DNA of 38,876 nt from an uncultured Coriobacteriaceae bacterium (GCA_902766835.1 CACXFC010000201.1:1-38876); one strand, 5' to 3'. Positions 8,910-17,364 are shown, numbered from the stretch's first letter. Numbers and translations: made by a program. The notes: generated by a model not told the origin, from the sequence alone.

Positions 8910-10052
8910 ATGCGCTATCCGAATCGCGAAGAACTGATTCGCATAGGTCTGACGGCCTTCGCGGTGTATCTGGGAATCTACTACTGGCGCTCCATATCCA
9001 AGATGCTGCTGCTATTGGTGAAGGCGTTCTCGCCCGTGGTGGTCGGATGCGCTATTGCCTACATCGCCAACATCCCCATGCGCTTCTTCGAGCAGAAGTT
9101 TGCAAAGCTGGGGGAGGGCGGTGCGATCACTCGTATGCGCAGGCCCGTTAGCCTGCTGCTCAGTGTGGTGATTGTGCTTGCCCTGGTTGCCTTCCTCGTC
9201 TGGTTCATTGCACCGGAGCTGGTGGCCAGCATGCGCATGATGAGCTACAAGGTGCCGGCTCTGGTGGCCAACATCCGACAGCTGTTCCGCGAGCTTGACC
9301 TCGAGACCCTCGTTGACAAGGAGCTCGACCAGTTCAGCGACTGGGATAGCATTCAGTTGCAGCTGTCCGAGTACCTCATGAGTGGCGCCGGTGGTGTCAT
9401 GGGCTCGGTGGTGTCTGGCGTTTCGTCAGTGCTCTCGTCGACGCTTGAGGTGTTCCTCAGCGTGATCCTTGCCCTCTACATCCTTATGGACAAGGAGCAT
9501 CTGGGCGCTCAGGTCTGCGCGCTCATCGAGACGTACTTGGGCAAGGACGTGCGCGAACGCTTCACATATGTGACCGGCGTGCTCGACCATTCCTTCCACA
9601 GCTTCATTGTGGGGCGCTGCCTGGTGTCGCTGCTCCTGGGCCTGATGTGCATGGGTGGCATGCTGCTGTTCAAGTTCCCCTATGCCATGACCATCAGCAC
9701 GGTGGTGGGAGTCACCTACATCGTGCCGGTGGTGGGCGGCTACGTGGGTGCCATCATAGGCGCCCTGCTGATCTTTAGCATCTCACCCATGAAGGCGCTG
9801 CTCTTTGTGCTGTTCCTGCTGGTGCTCGAGCAGTTTGAGGCCAACGTGATCTTCCCGCACGTGGTTGGCTCCACCACAGGCCTTCCGGGTATCTGGGTGC
9901 TGGCGGCGGTGGCCGTTGGCGGAGGCTTGGGCGGCGTGCCCTTCATCCTGCTGAGCGTGCCGGTGGCCGCATCCATCTATCAGCTGGTAAGCGACGACAT
10001 GCGCAGGCGCCAGCTGGCGGCTGCCGAGGCCAGCGAGAAGCCTGCCGAATAA
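8910..10052 (+). CDS. AI-2E family (UPF0118) transporter
   Basis: Polytopic membrane protein, 380 aa. It has hydrophobic segments near 10-55, about 80-110, 155-190, and a C-terminal group of four to five helices (225-360) containing the conserved stretch VPVVGGYVGAIIGALL. This is the layout of the AI-2E/UPF0118 family, whose members have been linked to autoinducer-2 export or Na+/H+ antiport. The substrate here is unknown. It starts 8 bases after the dipeptidase stop, so the two are co-transcribed. It ends before a long palindrome that separates it from the convergent GntR gene. Confidence 0.9.
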   Translation: MRYPNREELIRIGLTAFAVYLGIYYWRSISKMLLLLVKAFSPVVVGCAIAYIANIPMRFFEQKFAKLGEGGAITRMRRPVSLLLSVVIVLALVAFLVWFIAPELVASMRMMSYKVPALVANIRQLFRELDLETLVDKELDQFSDWDSIQLQLSEYLMSGAGGVMGSVVSGVSSVLSSTLEVFLSVILALYILMDKEHLGAQVCALIETYLGKDVRERFTYVTGVLDHSFHSFIVGRCLVSLLLGLMCMGGMLLFKFPYAMTISTVVGVTYIVPVVGGYVGAIIGALLIFSISPMKALLFVLFLLVLEQFEANVIFPHVVGSTTGLPGIWVLAAVAVGGGLGGVPFILLSVPVAASIYQLVSDDMRRRQLAAAEASEKPAE

Positions 10053-10080
10053 GGCACGTTCCCGGCGACGCGGGTTTGCA

Positions 10081-10142
10081 GAAATTAAGGGACACGCCCT
10101 TTTTTGCCCCGCGGGGCAAAAAAGGGCGTGTCCCTTAATTTC
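10081..10142. repeat. Perfect 62-bp palindrome (family 1, copy A)
   Basis: Every base from 10081 to 10142 pairs with its partner in the other half. Each half reads GAAATTAAGGGACACGCCC, then six T, then GCCCCG. It lies between two convergent genes (stops at 10052 and 10152). It is identical over 62 bases to copy D at 23681-23742. It may work as a two-way terminator, though no U-run follows the stem. Confidence 0.97.
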
Positions 10143-10151
10143 CTCGTACCG

Positions 10152-10871
10152 TTATCGGGTGCTGATGCTGTAGAACTCGTAGTCTGCGGTGTGACGCGAG
10201 GTGGAGTACTCGAAGGGCGTACCATCGTCGAGGTAGCCTACCTGCTGGACCTCGAGGAGGGGAGCGTTCTCGCCGATGCAGAGACGCTCGCGCTCGTCTG
10301 CAGTGGGCATGACAGCCTTTACCACGCGGTGGGCGCTGTCGATCTTGAGCCCCAGCTCCTTCTCGATGAACTGGTAGATGGAGTGCTCGATGGTGTTCTC
10401 GCGCAGCCCCGGGATGAGATTGATGGGCATATAGGTGTACTCGATGACCTTGGGGGTGCCGTCCACTACGCGGACGCGGCAGATGTGGTAGGCAAACTCG
10501 TCGTCCTCAAGGCCAAGGGCCTCGCATACCTCGTCGCTGGGGTGCACTACCGAAAAATCGTAGATGACGCTGCGCACATGGCCTGCGCCCAGCTCTGCCG
10601 AGAGACCCGTCATCTGCCCCGAGGCACTTCCGCCCTGCGTCGCGCGCGCCGAAGACGACGTTACCGTCTGCTTCACGTAGACGCCCGATCCTCTGCGGCG
10701 TGCCACCAGCCCCTGGAGCTCGAGGTCGTCCATGGCGCGCTTGACGGTGGTGTTGCTCACGCCGTAGATGCGGCAGATCTCCGGCGTGGTGGGCAGGCGG
10801 TCTCCCTTTGCATAGGTGCCGCTGGCAATCTCAGCCTTGATGGTGTTGACGAGCTCTTCGTACTTGAGCAT
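10152..10871 (-). CDS. GntR-family (HutC/UTRA) transcriptional regulator
   Basis: Probable repressor of the divergent beta-glucoside genes, 239 aa. The winged-helix DNA-binding domain spans residues 3-68 (RLPTTPEICRIYGVSNTTVKRAMDDL, quoted in part, then GSGVYV). A Ser/Ala/Gly-rich linker (70-92) leads to a UTRA effector domain (about 95-232), which in this subfamily binds sugar phosphates. The start at 10871 has GGGGGG upstream; a longer frame to 10958 lacks a site. The gene is divergent from a GH1 gene, the usual arrangement of BglR/GmuR/TreR-type regulators. The effector, perhaps a 6-phospho-glucoside, is inferred. Confidence 0.92.
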   Translation of the reverse strand: MLKYEELVNTIKAEIASGTYAKGDRLPTTPEICRIYGVSNTTVKRAMDDLELQGLVARRRGSGVYVKQTVTSSSARATQGGSASGQMTGLSAELGAGHVRSVIYDFSVVHPSDEVCEALGLEDDEFAYHICRVRVVDGTPKVIEYTYMPINLIPGLRENTIEHSIYQFIEKELGLKIDSAHRVVKAVMPTADERERLCIGENAPLLEVQQVGYLDDGTPFEYSTSRHTADYEFYSISTR

Positions 10872-10952
10872 ATTCCCCCCATTCGAACATGCTTCCATTA
10901 TGCCCGTTCGCAGACCAAGAAATGCCGTTGAGGAAAAATAAGAAAAAAACTC

Positions 10953-10987
10953 TTGCAAAAGAAATTAGAAGCGTTTAATTTATAAAC
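10953..10987 (+). promoter_or_regulatory. Possible promoter and operator of the GH1-EIIC operon
   Basis: TTGCAA (10953) and TAATTT (10976) have 17 bp spacing. The inverted repeat GTTTA-N5-TAAAC (10973-10987) covers the -10. This position is what a GntR-type repressor site would take. The leader then has the strong ribosome site GGAGG at 11011, ten bases before the GH1 ATG. Confidence 0.35.
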
Positions 10988-11020
10988 TGAAAGCTGATAC
11001 AAACGTTTTTGGAGGTAGGC

Positions 11021-12430
11021 ATGAGCGACCAGATCACCAAGCTCCCTGACGACTTCTTCTTTGGCGCCGCAATGTCCGGCCCGCAGACCGAGGGCATGTG
11101 GCAGGGCATGGGCAAGCTCGAGAACATGTGGGACCTCTGGTCCAACACCGACATCCGCGCCTTCTATAACCGCGTGGGGTCGTATGCCGGCAACGACATG
11201 GGCGCCCGCTATGCCGAGGACTTCAAGATGCTGCATGAGCTTGGCCTGAGCTCGGTGCGCACCTCCTTCCAGTGGAGCCGCCTGCTCGACGCCAACGGCA
11301 AGCTCAACCGGGAGGGCGCCGACTTCTACCACAAGATGCTGGCTGCAGCCAAGGAAGCCGGCATCGAGCTGTTCGTGAACCTCTACCACTTTGACATGCC
11401 TGCTTACCTCTTCCGTCGCGGCGGTTGGGAGAACCGCGAGGTCGTGGAGGCCTATGCCACCTACGCCCGCACCGCGTTTGAGGAGTTTGGCCAGGAGGTC
11501 ACGTACTGGTTCACGTTCAACGAGCCCATCGTCGAGCCCGAGCAGCGCTATGAGCATGCCAACTGGTATCCGTTCATCCACGACTACGCTCGTGCGCGCA
11601 ACGTGCAGTATGGCATCTCGCTGGCACATGCGCTGGCAGTCGACGCCTTCCGAACGCTGCAGGCGTCTGGCGCCGTGCGTGCCGATGCCAAGATCGGCCT
11701 CATCAACTGCTTCACCCCGCCCTACACGCGTGAGAACCCCACGCCTGCCGACCTTGAGGCCGTGCGCATGACCGACGGCATCCACAACCGCTGGTGGCTC
11801 GACCTGGTCACCAAGGGCGCGCTTCCCACCGATGTGATCGAGACGCTTGCGCAGCGCGGCGTGACGCTGCCCGTACGCGCTGGCGACGAGGCCATCCTTG
11901 CGCGCGGCGTGGTGGACTGGCTGGGCTTCAACTACTACCAGCCCGTGCGCGTGCAGGCGCCGGCCGCAGACACCGACGAGTTTGGCAATCCCTGCTTTGC
12001 CGACCCGTACAAGTGGCCCGAGGCCGTCATGAACGAGTCGCGTGGCTGGGAGATCTACCCGCGTGGCATCTACGACTTCGCGATGAAGATGACGCGCGAC
12101 TATCCGCAGCTCGAGTGGTTTGTGTCCGAGAACGGCATTGGCATCGAGGAGCACAACGCCGCGCGCGACGCAAACGGCTGCATCCAGGACGCCAGCTACC
12201 GCGTGCCCTTTGTGCGCGATCACCTGCGCTGGGTGGCTCGTGCCATCGACGAGGGCGCCAAGTGCCGCGGATACCACTACTGGGGCGTCATCGACTGCTG
12301 GAGCTGGAACAACGCCTACAAGAACCGCTACGGCTTCATCGAGGTGAACTTGCAGGACAACTACAACCGTCACCTCAAGGAATCGGCCGAGTGGCTGCGC
12401 AAGGTGGCAACCACGCACGTCATCGACTAG
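11021..12430 (+). CDS. Family 1 glycosidase, probable 6-phospho-beta-glucosidase
   Basis: Cytoplasmic GH1 enzyme, 469 aa, close to the usual length. The acid/base is Glu168 in FTFNEP and the nucleophile is Glu370 in VSENGIG. The N-terminal DFFFGAAMSGPQTEG is the GH1 N-terminal signature. The C-terminal YGFIEVN(L) stretch is typical of this family. With a PTS permease gene directly downstream, a phosphorylated beta-glucoside is the likely substrate. The start at 11021 follows GGAGG. The sequence is clearly divergent from the GH1 enzyme at the window start, so this is not a recent duplicate. Confidence 0.93.
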   Translation: MSDQITKLPDDFFFGAAMSGPQTEGMWQGMGKLENMWDLWSNTDIRAFYNRVGSYAGNDMGARYAEDFKMLHELGLSSVRTSFQWSRLLDANGKLNREGADFYHKMLAAAKEAGIELFVNLYHFDMPAYLFRRGGWENREVVEAYATYARTAFEEFGQEVTYWFTFNEPIVEPEQRYEHANWYPFIHDYARARNVQYGISLAHALAVDAFRTLQASGAVRADAKIGLINCFTPPYTRENPTPADLEAVRMTDGIHNRWWLDLVTKGALPTDVIETLAQRGVTLPVRAGDEAILARGVVDWLGFNYYQPVRVQAPAADTDEFGNPCFADPYKWPEAVMNESRGWEIYPRGIYDFAMKMTRDYPQLEWFVSENGIGIEEHNAARDANGCIQDASYRVPFVRDHLRWVARAIDEGAKCRGYHYWGVIDCWSWNNAYKNRYGFIEVNLQDNYNRHLKESAEWLRKVATTHVID

Positions 12431-12442
12431 CCGAGCACCAAG

Positions 12443-12475
12443 GCAACGACTCCGGGAAAAGGGGCCCGGAGTTGC
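12443..12475 (+). other. Hairpin between GH1 and EIIC genes
   Basis: CTCCGGG (12450) pairs with CCCGGAG (12465), extended by CAA/TTG with a small bulge. There is no T-run, so it is more likely a processing or mRNA-stability hairpin inside the operon than a full terminator. Confidence 0.5.
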
Positions 12476-12510
12476 GATAGACAGAAAGACGAAAGAAGGG
12501 AAGAACGACC

Positions 12511-13845
12511 ATGGCAGAAGGAAAGGGACAGGCGTTCCTGGACAAGTTCGCCGAGATCTCGGGAAGGATCGGCTCTGAGGTGCACCTGCGCTCGCTGCGC
12601 GACGCCTTTGCAACCATCATGCCGCTCTACATCCTGGCAGGCATCGCAGTACTCATCAACAACGTTGTGTTCCCGCTGTTCTTGGCGGACGACGCACTGG
12701 CCAACGCCCAGTACTGGGGCAACGCGCTTACGCAGGGCACGCTGAGCGTCTCGGCTATCCTGCTGTGCGCCGTGGTTGGCTATCGTCACGCTCACAATAT
12801 GCGCTACGAGGGCGACATCGCCTGCGCCGTGGTTGCGCTCGCCTCGCTCTTCGTGACGCTGCCGCAGAGCGTTGAGGTGGCCATCGAGGGCACCGAGACC
12901 ACCCAGCTCACGGGCGGCCTCTTCTCCACGGGCAACACCGGCACCAGCGGCCTGTTTGCGGCCATCATCATCGGCCTTCTGGCCACCGAGCTGTTCATCA
13001 AGCTGGCGCGCGTCGAGAAGCTCAAGATCAACCTGGGCGAGGGCGTGCCCACCGCCGTTGCAGACTCCTTCAACGTCATGATCCCGATGCTTCTGACCCT
13101 CGGTGTCTTTGGCCTGGTCTCTGCTGTGCTGCACATCTGCTTCAACACCGATGTCTCCACGCTCATCAAGATGTTCGTGCAGGCGCCGCTGCAGAGCCTC
13201 AACTCCAACATCTGGGGCGTCGTGATCATCTACACCTTTGCTAACCTGCTGTTCTGCCTCGGCATCCATCAGAGTGCCATCAGTGGCGTGCTGGCCGAGC
13301 CCATGCTTACCATCCTCATCACTGACAACATGGCAGCCTATGCCTCCGGCGGCTTTGCGGCCATCCAGCCCGACCACTACATGAACATGCAGATCGTCAA
13401 CACCTTTGGCCTCATCGGTGGTTCCGGCTGCACGCTCTGCCTGCTCATTGCCACCTTCCTGTTCTCCAAGAACAAGACCAGCAAGACGGTTGGCTCGCTG
13501 GCCCTGGGCCCTGGCATCTTCAACATCAACGAGCCCGTCATCTATGGCTATCCCATCGTGTACAACCTGCCGCTGATGATCCCGTTCGTGCTGGTTCCCG
13601 ATCTGTTCATGATCATCACCTACTTTGCCACCGTGGCTGGCCTCATCAACCCGTGCGTGGTGATGGTTCCTTGGACGACCCCGGTGTTCCTGAGTGGCTT
13701 CCTTGCCACCGCCGGCGACTTCCGCGCCGTTATCCTGCAGGTGATTCTGGTTACTCTGGGCGTGGCCATCTATCTGCCCTTCATGAAGGTTCATGAGCGC
13801 GTTATGGCCAAGCAGGCTGCCGAGAATGAGCTCGAGGCCGCCTAG
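12511..13845 (+). CDS. PTS lactose/cellobiose-family EIIC permease
   Basis: Membrane-embedded sugar channel of the phosphotransferase system, 444 aa, with about ten hydrophobic segments. Typical family stretches include LRDAFATIMPLYILAGIAV (about 30-48), the NLLFCLGIHQSAISG region near 246-260 and the FNINEPVIYGYPIVYNLPL region near 333-351, which carries the conserved NEP of the sugar site. No EIIA or EIIB gene is next to it, so the transporter needs subunits from elsewhere. The only EIIB-like domain in the window is in the fusion at 19804-21300. It lies 80 bases after the GH1 stop and is probably co-transcribed with it. Confidence 0.93.
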   Translation: MAEGKGQAFLDKFAEISGRIGSEVHLRSLRDAFATIMPLYILAGIAVLINNVVFPLFLADDALANAQYWGNALTQGTLSVSAILLCAVVGYRHAHNMRYEGDIACAVVALASLFVTLPQSVEVAIEGTETTQLTGGLFSTGNTGTSGLFAAIIIGLLATELFIKLARVEKLKINLGEGVPTAVADSFNVMIPMLLTLGVFGLVSAVLHICFNTDVSTLIKMFVQAPLQSLNSNIWGVVIIYTFANLLFCLGIHQSAISGVLAEPMLTILITDNMAAYASGGFAAIQPDHYMNMQIVNTFGLIGGSGCTLCLLIATFLFSKNKTSKTVGSLALGPGIFNINEPVIYGYPIVYNLPLMIPFVLVPDLFMIITYFATVAGLINPCVVMVPWTTPVFLSGFLATAGDFRAVILQVILVTLGVAIYLPFMKVHERVMAKQAAENELEAA

Positions 13846-13930
13846 GACGCCTTGGCACGAAGCACCGAATGCTTCCGGCCGCTGCACGCACGCAGCCCCC
13901 GCCTGAGGGTCAGAAAGGCAACCCTTCCTT

Positions 13931-14077
13931 CCTTTCGCGGTGGGCGGGAGGGGACGGCGGCAACCTATGCCCCTCCCGTCCGAGCGAAGGAACGCGCGGC
14001 GCACCTCGCTACCAACTTATATACACGTAGCGAAGTGCATGGTGGCAAAACTGCGGAAGGATAGCGCAAGTTTTGCC
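13931..14077 (+). other. Three stem-loops in the EIIC-manA gap
   Basis: First part of a 404-bp gene-free gap (13846-14249). Hairpin 1 has CGGGAGGGG (13945) with CCCCTCCCG (13970), and an outer CCTTTCGC/GCGAAGG. Hairpin 2 has GCACCTCGCTAC (14001) with GTAGCGAAGTGC (14027), one mismatch. Hairpin 3 has GGCAAAACT-GCG (14044) with CGC-A-AGTTTTGCC (14065). Two more hairpins follow in the same gap. I see no credible protein here. Confidence 0.7.
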
Positions 14078-14092
14078 CAAAATGGCTTGTCT

Positions 14093-14138
14093 GGCCCCGG
14101 TCAATCACATGCAGGTGCATTGGCCGGGGCCTTCGCAT
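14093..14138 (+). terminator. Long terminator-like hairpin
   Basis: GGCCCCGG followed by TCAAT (14093-14105) pairs with ATTGG then CCGGGGCC (14119-14131), with a CAC/GTG extension at the top. TTCGCAT follows. This is the most stable hairpin of the gap and probably ends the GH1-EIIC transcript. Confidence 0.6.
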
Positions 14139-14152
14139 AACCAAGCCAGCTG

Positions 14153-14182
14153 CCCCCTCGCAGATAAGACGAGGGGGTTTCG
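14153..14182 (+). terminator. Intrinsic terminator upstream of manA
   Basis: Perfect 8-bp stem CCCCCTCG (14153) with CGAGGGGG (14170), loop of nine bases, followed by TTTCG. It lies 68 bases before the manA start, so manA probably has its own promoter further on, or is controlled by read-through. Confidence 0.55.
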
Positions 14183-14249
14183 AAAAGAATCGTTAGAGTG
14201 AATGCTGAGATGAGTTGCATTTGCGCATGTCACATGAGAGGAGCATACG

Positions 14250-15218
14250 ATGAGCGCATGTCCTGAGCTGATTCGCCTGAAGCCGGTCCTGCACAACAAC
14301 ATCTGGGGCGGCAGGAAACTGCACGATGTGTTTGGGTACGACATTCCCGATGGCCCGGTGGGGGAGTGCTGGGGCATTTCCGCGCATCCGCACGGCGACT
14401 GCACCGTTGATGGCGGCCCCTATGACGGATGCACGCTCTCGCAGCTTTGGAGCGAGCATCACGAGCTGTTCGAGGGCGCGGAGGGTGACCGCTTCCCGCT
14501 GCTCATCAAGATCCTCGACGCGCGCGAAGACCTCTCCATCCAGGTGCATCCCGACGACGAGTACGCCATGGCCAACGAGAACGGGTCGCTGGGCAAGCAC
14601 GAGTGCTGGTACGTGATGGACTGCGACGAGGACGGCCAGATCGTAGTGGGCCAGCGCGCTCACGACCGCGCCGAGTTCGAGCAGATGGTCGCCGAGGGAC
14701 GCTGGAATGACATGGTCAACCTCATCCCCATCAAGCCGGGCGACTTCTTTGACATCAAGCCTGGCACGGTGCACGCCATCAAGGGCGGCACGCAGATCCT
14801 GGAGACCCAGCAGTCTTCCGACGTGACCTATCGCGTGTACGACTACGACCGGCGCCAGCCCGACGGAAGCCTCCGCGAGCTGCATCTCAAGCAGGCCGCC
14901 GACGTCATTGACTACGATGCGGTGGCGCCTGCCTCGGGCGATGTGACGGCGCCTGAGGAAAATGGCATCACCAAGCTCATGAGCTGCAAGTACTTTGAGG
15001 TCCTGCGCATTCGCGCCCGTGAGGGGCAGACGCCCGTGGCGGCACAGGACTATCCGTTCATGTGCCTGTCGGTCGTATGGGGCGAGGGCACCATCACCTC
15101 GCCGGCAGGCGTGGTCAACGTGAAGCGCGGAGACCATTTCGTGGCGCCGTGCGGCGCGGGCGAGCTGACCTTCGAGGGCGTGTTCAGCGTCATCGCAAGC
15201 TACGTGCCCAAGGCATAG
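14250..15218 (+). CDS. manA: Mannose-6-phosphate isomerase, class I
   Basis: Zinc enzyme of the cupin fold that interconverts mannose-6-phosphate and fructose-6-phosphate. It is 322 aa, the length of the short bacterial form (B. subtilis ManA type). Metal ligands fit Gln98 and His100 (IQVHPDDEYA), Glu118 (KHECWYVMD) and His175 (PGTVHAIKGG). Arg195 (TYRVYDYDR) is the conserved active-site arginine. The ATG has GAGAGGAG upstream. A ROK sugar kinase follows 40 bases later, so the pair phosphorylates a hexose and sends it to glycolysis. Confidence 0.96.
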   Translation: MSACPELIRLKPVLHNNIWGGRKLHDVFGYDIPDGPVGECWGISAHPHGDCTVDGGPYDGCTLSQLWSEHHELFEGAEGDRFPLLIKILDAREDLSIQVHPDDEYAMANENGSLGKHECWYVMDCDEDGQIVVGQRAHDRAEFEQMVAEGRWNDMVNLIPIKPGDFFDIKPGTVHAIKGGTQILETQQSSDVTYRVYDYDRRQPDGSLRELHLKQAADVIDYDAVAPASGDVTAPEENGITKLMSCKYFEVLRIRAREGQTPVAAQDYPFMCLSVVWGEGTITSPAGVVNVKRGDHFVAPCGAGELTFEGVFSVIASYVPKA

Positions 15219-15258
15219 AGCTTTCAGAGGGTGAGCGTAAGAAGAGAGGGATACGGGC

Positions 15259-16134
15259 ATGAATCGCATTGGCATCGACATCGGCGGAACCCAGCTGCGC
15301 GTGGCGGCATATGACGAGAAGGGCAACGAGCTCTTCAAGCAGGCCATGCCCAACGACCACAGCCTGGGGCCGGCGGAGAATCTGCAGCGCCTGGTTGACT
15401 GCATCGAGTCTTGGGGCATTGACTACGAGGGCATTGGCATTGGCGCCCCAGGCCCGCTCGACTTTGCCAACGGCCGCATCCTCACCCCGCCCAACCTGCC
15501 TGGCTGGGAAAACTTCGAGATCGTCTCGTTCTTCTGGAACGCCACCAAGCACAAGGCCTACCTCAACAACGACGCGAACGTGGCAGGCCTTGCCGAGGCG
15601 CTGCGCGGTGCCGGCTGGGGCCATACCTCGGTCTTCTACTTCACGGTCTCTACGGGTGTGGGCGGAGCCTACATCTACCGCGGCGAGATCGTGGGTGGTG
15701 CCAACTCCTGTGCGGCCGAGGTCTTCAACATGGTGGTCAACGAGTTTGAGGACGTGCGTCCCACGATGAACAAGGGCTCGCTCGAGGACCAGGCCAGTGG
15801 TACGGCCATTGGGCGCCTCGCTTCGAAGAAGTTGGGACGCACCGTGGATGCCGCCGAGGTCTTCGCACTGTACGAGCAGGGCGACGAGGCGGCTCGCCAG
15901 GTCATCGACCACGCGGCCGACACGCTGGCCAAGGCGGTGCACGACGTGTGCTGTGTGGTAGACCCCGACGTGTTCGTGTTTGGCGGATCGGTGGCGCTGC
16001 ACAATCCCTGGTTCATCGATCTGGTGCACGAGAAGGCCAAGAAGCTGGTGCTCAACCCCACGACGCTGCGCTTCGAGCTGGCCCGCTGCGGCGGGGATGC
16101 GGGGCTTGTGGGGGCAAGCCTGCTGGTGAAGTAA
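15259..16134 (+). CDS. ROK-family sugar kinase
   Basis: Probable hexose kinase (glucose, mannose or fructose), 291 aa. The phosphate-1 motif DIGGT is at residues 7-11 and the catalytic base is Asp105 (LNNDANVAG). The glycine-rich STGVGGAYIYRG segment is at 131-142. Typical ROK kinases have an EIGH motif and a CXCGXXGC zinc site after this point; here the region (150-180) has neither, so this is a zinc-less member. It is co-transcribed with manA, which favours mannose or fructose, but this is inference. A GAGAGGG site precedes the ATG. Confidence 0.88.
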   Translation: MNRIGIDIGGTQLRVAAYDEKGNELFKQAMPNDHSLGPAENLQRLVDCIESWGIDYEGIGIGAPGPLDFANGRILTPPNLPGWENFEIVSFFWNATKHKAYLNNDANVAGLAEALRGAGWGHTSVFYFTVSTGVGGAYIYRGEIVGGANSCAAEVFNMVVNEFEDVRPTMNKGSLEDQASGTAIGRLASKKLGRTVDAAEVFALYEQGDEAARQVIDHAADTLAKAVHDVCCVVDPDVFVFGGSVALHNPWFIDLVHEKAKKLVLNPTTLRFELARCGGDAGLVGASLLVK

Positions 16135-16145
16135 AGGACGACTAA

Positions 16146-16205
16146 GAAACTAAGGGACACGCCCTTTTTGCCCAGCTGGGCAAAAAGGGCGTGTCCCTTA
16201 GTTTC
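16146..16205. repeat. Perfect 60-bp palindrome (family 1, copy B)
   Basis: Each half reads GAAACTAAGGGACACGCCC, five T, then GCCCAG. It lies between convergent genes (stops at 16134 and 16231). It differs from copy A at the fifth base and in the centre, and every change is matched in the opposite arm. Confidence 0.97.
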
Positions 16206-16230
16206 CAGGGTATGCCCCCGGTCCACGTAT

Positions 16231-17364
16231 CTATAGCTCGATCGTCGTACCACCAATGGTGATGCTCGCTACCTCATCAAGGTCGAGGATGCGGTCGAAG
16301 AAGATGTTGGTATCGCATTCGGCAACCTCGCCGTTTTCGCTGATGTGCCCACCGTGGTTGTTCTCGACTGCCACGGTCGTGCCGTTGGCCATGGTGAGGG
16401 TCACCTCGGTGCCGAGCAGGCTGTCGGTGAGCTTGGTGTCGTGCTCGGACATCCGACCGCTCTCGCCGCTGGTCCAGGCAACCTTCTGGTGGGCGGTATA
16501 GCGCAGGTGGAGCGCGATGGGCGAGATGGCCAGCTCGTCGATGGTGGCGGGGATGCCGCTCACCTCAAAGTTTTGCCCCGTGGGCAACATGATGCTGGCA
16601 TCCTCGTAGTTGAGCGGGAACGAGAGGTTCCATGAGCCGTCGGCCAAAACGATGGGGTCGCCTTCGCCGTAGAGCTTGAGGGTGGAGAAATGCGCTGTCA
16701 ACGTGCGTCCGATGAGTGAGATCTCTCCGTTGCCGTCACTCTCGAAGCTGCGGGTCTCCACTAGCTGAATGGCATTGTCGGTGGGGTCCGCGTCATAGAA
16801 GTATGCGCTGCCGGTGGCGCCATAACCCTGCGTTATCTGGGCGATGAGCGGGAAGTCGATCTCGAAATCGTCTGAGAAGCCCAAGGGGAGAAAGCCGTCG
16901 TCATCGGCTTTGACTCCTTCAAAGGCCGATCCATCGTCCTTGGAGATGGAGAAGATGACAGCAACGTTGGTCTTGTCGCCAATGATCGCATCGGCCGAGA
17001 CGGTGACGCCGTTTGAACTCTGCGCTACGCCTACGGGTCGGCCGACCTTGTCCACAATCTCGATATTTGCCTCCTTGGCGCCAAAGAGGTGGCTGACGAA
17101 GCGCTCGACGCTCAAGAGCGATCCGGTTGCATAGGCCGCGCCTCCCAGTCCTAAGACGAGAGCGATGGTTGCGACGGCCGCCGCAAGGGGAAGCCGCTTG
17201 CGGCGCGCGGTGCTGGTGCTGGTGCTCATGGGGCGCTCTTTGGTGGATGCGTCTGCGAGGCGTGCCGCCATGCGTGCCTTTGCCTCGTCGGAAAAATGCA
17301 GCTCGTTCATGCTGGTACGGTAGTCGTCCATGCCGGGCATGGCATGGGTGTCGTGCGTAGTCAT
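16231..17364 (-). CDS. DUF4179-type membrane protein, probable anti-sigma factor
   Basis: Single-pass membrane protein, 377 aa, with the cytoplasmic N-terminus first. Residues 1-55 are polar. A positively charged RRKR stretch precedes one transmembrane segment (about 57-80). A long extracytoplasmic domain of beta-rich character follows, as in DUF4179 proteins. The ATG overlaps the stop of the ECF sigma factor gene by four bases (17361-17364), the classic sigma/anti-sigma arrangement, and TAGGAGA lies upstream. The anti-sigma role comes from this context and from the topology; no zinc motif (HXXXCXXC) is seen. Confidence 0.8.
   Translation of the reverse strand: MTTHDTHAMPGMDDYRTSMNELHFSDEAKARMAARLADASTKERPMSTSTSTARRKRLPLAAAVATIALVLGLGGAAYATGSLLSVERFVSHLFGAKEANIEIVDKVGRPVGVAQSSNGVTVSADAIIGDKTNVAVIFSISKDDGSAFEGVKADDDGFLPLGFSDDFEIDFPLIAQITQGYGATGSAYFYDADPTDNAIQLVETRSFESDGNGEISLIGRTLTAHFSTLKLYGEGDPIVLADGSWNLSFPLNYEDASIMLPTGQNFEVSGIPATIDELAISPIALHLRYTAHQKVAWTSGESGRMSEHDTKLTDSLLGTEVTLTMANGTTVAVENNHGGHISENGEVAECDTNIFFDRILDLDEVASITIGGTTIEL

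Noticed and set aside
10081-10142. Family 1 palindromes as ordinary intrinsic terminators
   Set aside because: The T-run is inside the stem and no U-run follows it, and copy C lies between divergent genes. A termination effect is possible but does not explain the family.
13852-14064. Small plus-strand frame after the EIIC gene
   Set aside because: It runs through stem-loops and has no ribosome site or protein-like composition.
13931-14182. Hairpin cluster as a CRISPR array
   Set aside because: The hairpins differ in sequence and spacing; there is no repeated direct unit.
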